Source of the DNA: Nostoc sp. KVJ3 | Lineage (GTDB): Bacteria; Cyanobacteriota; Cyanobacteriia; Cyanobacteriales; Nostocaceae | Assembly: GCF_026127265.1 (NCBI RefSeq) | Contig: NZ_WWFG01000001.1 | Coordinates: forward strand, 3,895,501 to 3,959,500 | Direction of reading: 5' to 3' | DNA length: 64,000 nucleotides | Shown here: in pieces, positions 60,165 to 64,000 of the stretch | How the letters are laid out: each line of letters opens with the position of its first letter | Position numbering within the stretch: position 1 is the stretch's first letter | The notes under the pieces: model-generated | Told to the model about the DNA's origin: nothing | Database searches by the model: none | What the model saw: the letters and a program-made list of their open reading frames with translations, nothing else | Translations under genes and position numbers: made by a program

Positions 60165-62324
60165 TTAATTATCCTCGATCGCTGAGGAACGACGGCGGCG
60201 GCGGCGGCTAGCAGTGGCGGCGCTGTTGGCATCAGTTTCATCTGCGATCGCGTTGACGGCACTGTTGGCATCAGTTTCATCTGCGATCGCGTTGACGGAA
60301 GCTTTAACAGACAAGCTTTCCGAAGGATTGGCAGTCAACTCAGGTTGTTCAGTTGTCTCTTCTATGAAAGATTTTTGTTCTGGCTCAATAACTTTTGGTA
60401 TTGGTAATTTGGTTGCAATTACTTCAGGTATTACTTTTTGGGCAACAGGTGATTCTGAGATGGATTCAGTTGGAGTCGTTCGCACTTGACCAGGTTGAAT
60501 CACATTAATAATCACAGACTTGGTATTTTTAACCTCTTGCTCTAACTTCACCAAGGGGGATATTCCCATCAAGGCAAACATATCCTGTTCTTGGAGGCTC
60601 ATTTCTACAGTTCTAATCTCCGGTGGTTCTACCACTGGTTTAACTGGTTCTGCCTTGATAACTTTAGCACGCTCTACAGTGCGCTCTCCTCTTTCATTCC
60701 AACCTGGTTTACTAAGGGTGGGTGAGGGAATTTCTGGTGCAACTCCTAATTCTGATTCTATATCAAGGTCTAAATCTGGCTCGTTGACAAAAGACAGTGG
60801 ATTGGTAATAACGCGAGATTCATCTTTCCCGTTTAACCCATTGATGCCAATTCGACTACGGCGAGTGCGGGTACGACGCTTATTATCATTAAGTTCTTGA
60901 TAACTAGGATGATTGATCAGATTTAAATTACTCGATTCCGAGTCGCCCTCAAATGCTTCCCCAAATCCATCATAGGTTTCTCGTGGTTCTGGGATGCGGG
61001 CAGCTGGCTGACGTGGTTCTCGGTGAGGTAGGGATACAAAGCGCTCACGCTCTGGTGTTTCTGCTGGTATTGGTAATCGGTTTTCAAGTTCTCCAGGCAA
61101 ACGCACAGTATGTCCTAAACCGCCACAGGTGGGACAAGTTTCACCAAATAACTCGTAAATATTTTGACCCTGACGTTTGCGGGTCAGTTCTACTAAACCG
61201 AGTTCGGTTAGTTGGGCAATCTGGGGACGAGCTTTGTCTGCTTTGAGTCCTTTATTAAAGTGTTCGAGAACTTGCAGTTGGTCGCGCCGTGATTCCATAT
61301 CAATAAAATCAACGACGATTACCCCGGCAATATTCCGCAGACGCAACTGGCGAGCAATTTCGGTTGCAGCTTCGCAGTTTGTCCACAAAACTGTTTCTCT
61401 GGCTGTTGCCGATCGCGTGAAGGAACCTGAGTTAACATCGATTACGGTTAATGCTTCCGTTGGTTCGATGATGATATAACCTCCCGATGGTAGGTCTACT
61501 CTTGGTTTCAGGGCTTCTCGAATGGCGGCACTGATACGGAAATACTCTAAAATTGGGGAGCGATCGCGGTGATGGTCAATTAACAATCCTTGCGGTGTTT
61601 GTCCTCCACTCCAATTCTGCAAGTACTGCTTCACGCGCTTCAAGCCAGTACTAGAATCTACGACAATCCGATTTACATCCGCGCCGTACATATCCCGCAA
61701 TACGCGCTGAATGAAGTCATCGTCTCGGTTGAGTAGTGCTGGCGCACGGGTAGAATGGGCTTCCTGCTGGATTGCCTCCCATTGCTTTTGCAGCAACTCC
61801 AAATCTTCCATAATTGCTTCTTCTGGTTTGCCCTCGGCTTCTGTCCGCACGAGCAAACCCATTCCCGCCGGTTTGACTAAAATCGCTAGTGCCCGCAAAC
61901 GGTTGCGCTCGCTTTCACTTTTAATTCGTCGGGATAAATTTACGCCCCTACCATAGGGCATCAGTACTACGTAGCGTCCGGGTAAGGTGATGTTACCCGT
62001 GAGCCTGGGCCCTTTTGTCCCCGTTGGCTCTTTCATTACTTGCACCAAAACTTTTTGTTGGGGTGCTAATAGTTCTGTAATAGCTGCGGCGGTACGCTTT
62101 AGCTTCAATGGCCCCAAGTCGGTGACGTGAATAAAACCGTTGCGCTCTGGGTCGCCAATATTCACAAAAGCTGCATCTATCCCAGGTAATACGTTTTCTA
62201 CTACTCCTAAGTAGATATCACCTATTTGGTGATGACCTGTGGCAACAACGAGTTCCTGTATTTGATCTTCAGAAAAGACAGCAGCAATTTGGTGCTGCTC
62301 CGCAATAATAATTTGTTTTGGCAT
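60165..62324 (-). CDS. rne: Ribonuclease E/G
   Basis: This is the central endoribonuclease of RNA decay. The 719-residue protein has an S1 domain (about residues 35-120, with GDIYLGVVENVLPGIDAAFVNIG), the 5' sensor region, the DNase-I-like catalytic core (VIDVNSGS and IVVDFIDME) and the zinc-link cysteines in CPTCGG. After about residue 430 comes a low-complexity C-terminal half ending in the arginine motif RRRRRRSSA. In cyanobacteria this nonapeptide is known to bind polynucleotide phosphorylase. A 13-residue unit (VNAIADETDANSA) is duplicated before it. A long untranslated leader lies upstream. Confidence 0.94.
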   Translation of the reverse strand: MPKQIIIAEQHQIAAVFSEDQIQELVVATGHHQIGDIYLGVVENVLPGIDAAFVNIGDPERNGFIHVTDLGPLKLKRTAAAITELLAPQQKVLVQVMKEPTGTKGPRLTGNITLPGRYVVLMPYGRGVNLSRRIKSESERNRLRALAILVKPAGMGLLVRTEAEGKPEEAIMEDLELLQKQWEAIQQEAHSTRAPALLNRDDDFIQRVLRDMYGADVNRIVVDSSTGLKRVKQYLQNWSGGQTPQGLLIDHHRDRSPILEYFRISAAIREALKPRVDLPSGGYIIIEPTEALTVIDVNSGSFTRSATARETVLWTNCEAATEIARQLRLRNIAGVIVVDFIDMESRRDQLQVLEHFNKGLKADKARPQIAQLTELGLVELTRKRQGQNIYELFGETCPTCGGLGHTVRLPGELENRLPIPAETPERERFVSLPHREPRQPAARIPEPRETYDGFGEAFEGDSESSNLNLINHPSYQELNDNKRRTRTRRSRIGINGLNGKDESRVITNPLSFVNEPDLDLDIESELGVAPEIPSPTLSKPGWNERGERTVERAKVIKAEPVKPVVEPPEIRTVEMSLQEQDMFALMGISPLVKLEQEVKNTKSVIINVIQPGQVRTTPTESISESPVAQKVIPEVIATKLPIPKVIEPEQKSFIEETTEQPELTANPSESLSVKASVNAIADETDANSAVNAIADETDANSAATASRRRRRRSSAIEDN
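60223..60298 (-). repeat. In-frame 39-base duplication near the 3' end of rne
   Basis: The segments starting at 60223 and 60262 are nearly identical over 37 bases (CTGTTGGCATCAG ... GCGATCGCGTTGACGG). The shift of 39 bases keeps the frame and repeats 13 residues. Each copy includes a GCGATCGC octamer, so a replication-slippage origin at a HIP1 site is likely. It changes only the low-complexity linker before the arginine motif. Confidence 0.85.
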
Positions 62325-63177
62325 TCAATTTCCTCAAAAATTGTCAGCACCAATAGGTCTGGAGGTTTGTTATCCCTTTGTTGCCCTTGCAACCCTCGAA
62401 AGGCGCTACTGATGATAAAAATCGCAAACCTGATGTTCTAAGTTAAATAGCTATTGGCGCTCTTAAGAGCGTTTTCACGGCGGATTATTCCAGAACGGCT
62501 GCATGTTTAAGCAATTAAATCAACCGTCCGTGGTTGATTTGCAATGCAATCCTCTCAATTAAAGAGAGTTCTGAGTTGAAAGTTCTGAATCCTGAGTGAG
62601 TTTTTAACTCAGGAAGCTTTTTTTCAGAGTAACCTACTGAAGTCGTTAAGAAAAAGAAACTATTTCTATTTTCCATTCCCTGGATTTATTCTTAGGGTTA
62701 TACTCAGCAACGCCAGCTGCTACCCTACTTTCAAGCCGCGCTTTGCGCGTCTGGTGAACGTCTGCAAATCGGCTTAATCTACAGCAGTTGTTTACCCTGC
62801 GGTAACACCAAGGGCGAACAACTCTAGAAGAGTAACGCGCTAGTTCTTGGGCAATACTGTGGACTAGACATTCAGCAGTTGTTGAAAAAGTATGGATTTA
62901 GAGAAGCTAACCGAGCTTGCTGTTAGTTACTGATTCACAAGGTAGCTATAGAGAGTGTGTGTGTTCTTTAATCTGCCTCAGTTTGTCTGGGATAAAATCC
63001 TAGAATTTGCACTCTAATATCTTTGCTTTCGCCCCCTGAACACCAGGGTAGTGAACCAGCTAATTCAATGCAGCGCCAGAAAAATTCTCTTCACCCCATT
63101 CTAACGCAACCTTGCTAAAAATCAATTCCGACGATGTGCCATATTAGGACAACTACTAGCAAGCTGCCTTACAGGGA
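62325..63177 (-). promoter_or_regulatory. Long rne leader and promoter region
   Basis: 853 bases lie between rne and the next gene upstream, all without a supported reading frame. Cyanobacterial rne mRNAs are known to have long 5' untranslated regions used in autoregulation by RNase E. Structures here: CGCTCTTAAGAGCG palindrome (62458-62471), AAATCAACC/GGTTGATTT stem (62517-62525, 62532-62540), and CCTGAGT/ACTCAGG stem (62591-62597, 62607-62613) followed on the plus strand by seven T. The last would be an intrinsic terminator for any plus-strand transcript. The transcription start is not visible. Confidence 0.55.
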
Positions 63178-64000
63178 TTATACCGCTAAAATTAGCCGAT
63201 TGCGGTGGATGTGCAGGAGTTGAAATTCTCCACTAGCAACTGTCCCTAGCATAAACATGATTTGTTCAGGACGCAATAGAAAACCATCTTGGCGATAGCT
63301 ACCTACATAACGGATAACAGATATAGATTCTGCAATGCAATTGTAGTTTTCTACTAATTCCAGTTCAAATAAGCGATCGCGCAGATTTATTAACTGGCTC
63401 TTGCCTGACTTTGTTGTATGCTCGTACCAAAGTTCATCTTTGGCTTTGATGGTATCAATCCAGTTTTGCCATTGTATAGGTTTTGTTTCTTCTAATGCTG
63501 CTACGGTAATTAAATATTCTGCGGTTTCTAGCAGTTGAGTCGCTGCCGGAGTTTTTAAATCTATCTGCTCCACATTATATATGGGTATGTCTGTGGGCAT
63601 TTCCCGAACCAATTTTTCTCGAAAAGTATCGATGTCCACTGGTAAAGTTAACTCAAAATCCGCAATTTCACCACTACTAGTAGCCCCTAAAGCCAAAGCC
63701 GTTGCTACGGAAATTCGCGGCATTGGATGAAACCCACCAGTAAAAGCAATTGGCAAACCTGCTCGTCGCACAACTCGGTCAAACAGACGGATTAAATCTA
63801 GGTGGCTTACCAAAGCCATGTCACCCTGTTTTCCAAACCAAACTCGCAGTCTTTGGGCTTTAGTTGTGTTGGGGACAAACTCGCCAGCAAATTGCGGGAT
63901 AGTAGGTGATTCAATTACGACGTTATGGCCAAAGTCAGTTCCACATACACCACAGTGAGAACAACCCTCAAAAGAGCAGTCAGGGACAATTGCAGCTTCT
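63178..64000 (-). CDS. B12-binding/radical SAM-linked protein, C-terminal part (TIGR03960/DUF2344 type)
   Basis: The gene starts upstream of the window on the minus strand; 274 residues are visible. The first part (reading from position 63999) has a cysteine cluster CSFEGCSHCGVCGTDFGHNV, then FAGEFVPNTTKAQRLRVWFGKQGDMALVSHLDLIRLFDRVVRRAGLPIAFTGGFHPMPRISVATALALGATSSGE, the DUF2344 domain that follows cobalamin/radical SAM domains in this family. ATG at 63819 is internal and should not be used as a start. The function is unproven; related proteins lie near rne/rng in many bacteria. A link to RNase E function is an inference. Confidence 0.85.
   Translation of the reverse strand, partial: EAAIVPDCSFEGCSHCGVCGTDFGHNVVIESPTIPQFAGEFVPNTTKAQRLRVWFGKQGDMALVSHLDLIRLFDRVVRRAGLPIAFTGGFHPMPRISVATALALGATSSGEIADFELTLPVDIDTFREKLVREMPTDIPIYNVEQIDLKTPAATQLLETAEYLITVAALEETKPIQWQNWIDTIKAKDELWYEHTTKSGKSQLINLRDRLFELELVENYNCIAESISVIRYVGSYRQDGFLLRPEQIMFMLGTVASGEFQLLHIHRNRLILAV

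Overview
The window reads as chromosome of a filamentous, heterocyst-type cyanobacterium close to Nostoc. Evidence: very frequent HIP1 octamers (GCGATCGC), intergenic heptanucleotide STRR repeats, several families of small dispersed palindromic elements, photosystem I genes (psaF, psaJ, psaL), a ferredoxin-type glutamate synthase, a Tic22 homologue, and many cyanobacterial conserved proteins. No rRNA, transposase, prophage or CRISPR array is visible. Most of the window is core chromosome; the accessory material is in 8.4-20.3 kb and around 41.8-42.6 kb.

Layout. 0-8 kb: 3' end of hemB, a hicB-hicA toxin-antitoxin pair, pdhB, the overlapping secD-secF pair, a GNAT acetyltransferase converging on a histidine-kinase-like gene with a degraded ATPase domain, and tsaC. 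8.4-13 kb: a 1315-residue protein with seven tandem CARDB repeats and a calpain-type cysteine protease domain, followed by a small secreted protein. 13.4-19.6 kb (minus strand): a compact five-gene cluster of alpha-oxoamine synthase, fatty acyl-AMP ligase, acyl-CoA dehydrogenase-like protein, membrane desaturase and free-standing acyl carrier protein. It has the logic of an acyl-ACP modification and amino-acid condensation pathway and is the best candidate for an undescribed system. 20.8-27.5 kb: prmC, tic22, tRNA-Pro(UGG), a second GNAT, an ACT-domain protein, an alpha/beta hydrolase and tsaD. 27.7-30.6 kb: psaF-psaJ-psaL facing gmk and a RemA-family gene; psaF carries an apparent one-base frameshift in its signal peptide. 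31-39 kb: pyrF, tyrS, a class A penicillin-binding protein, DUF1825, a DnaJ-TPR protein, a TM2 protein, an HhH protein and lepB. 39-42.6 kb: a 1.7-kb AT-rich gap, a polysaccharide deacetylase, a small membrane protein and a patch of MITE-like elements next to a gene remnant. 42.6-50.8 kb: glsF, a phosphodiester glycosidase-family secreted protein and a mannose-phosphate isomerase-type cupin. 51-57.7 kb: an IscA-type protein, then the str operon rpsL-rpsG-fusA-tuf-rpsJ, with an unusually long rpsL-rpsG spacer, and a LON-domain protein. 57.8-64 kb: pheA, DUF1997, rnhB-rne (RNase E with the C-terminal arginine-rich motif) behind a long leader, and the C-terminal part of a radical-SAM-linked protein that runs off the window.

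Functional themes. Two genes of tRNA t6A synthesis (tsaC, tsaD) are present but unlinked. Translation and RNA decay genes dominate the right third. Lipid or secondary-metabolite chemistry is confined to the 13.4-19.6 kb cluster. Start codons were moved to internal ATGs where the upstream in-frame extension runs through intergenic repeats or lacks family similarity (tsaC, tsaD, tyrS, tic22, pheA, ACP, IscA-type protein). All calls rest on reading the sequence; no database search was run.
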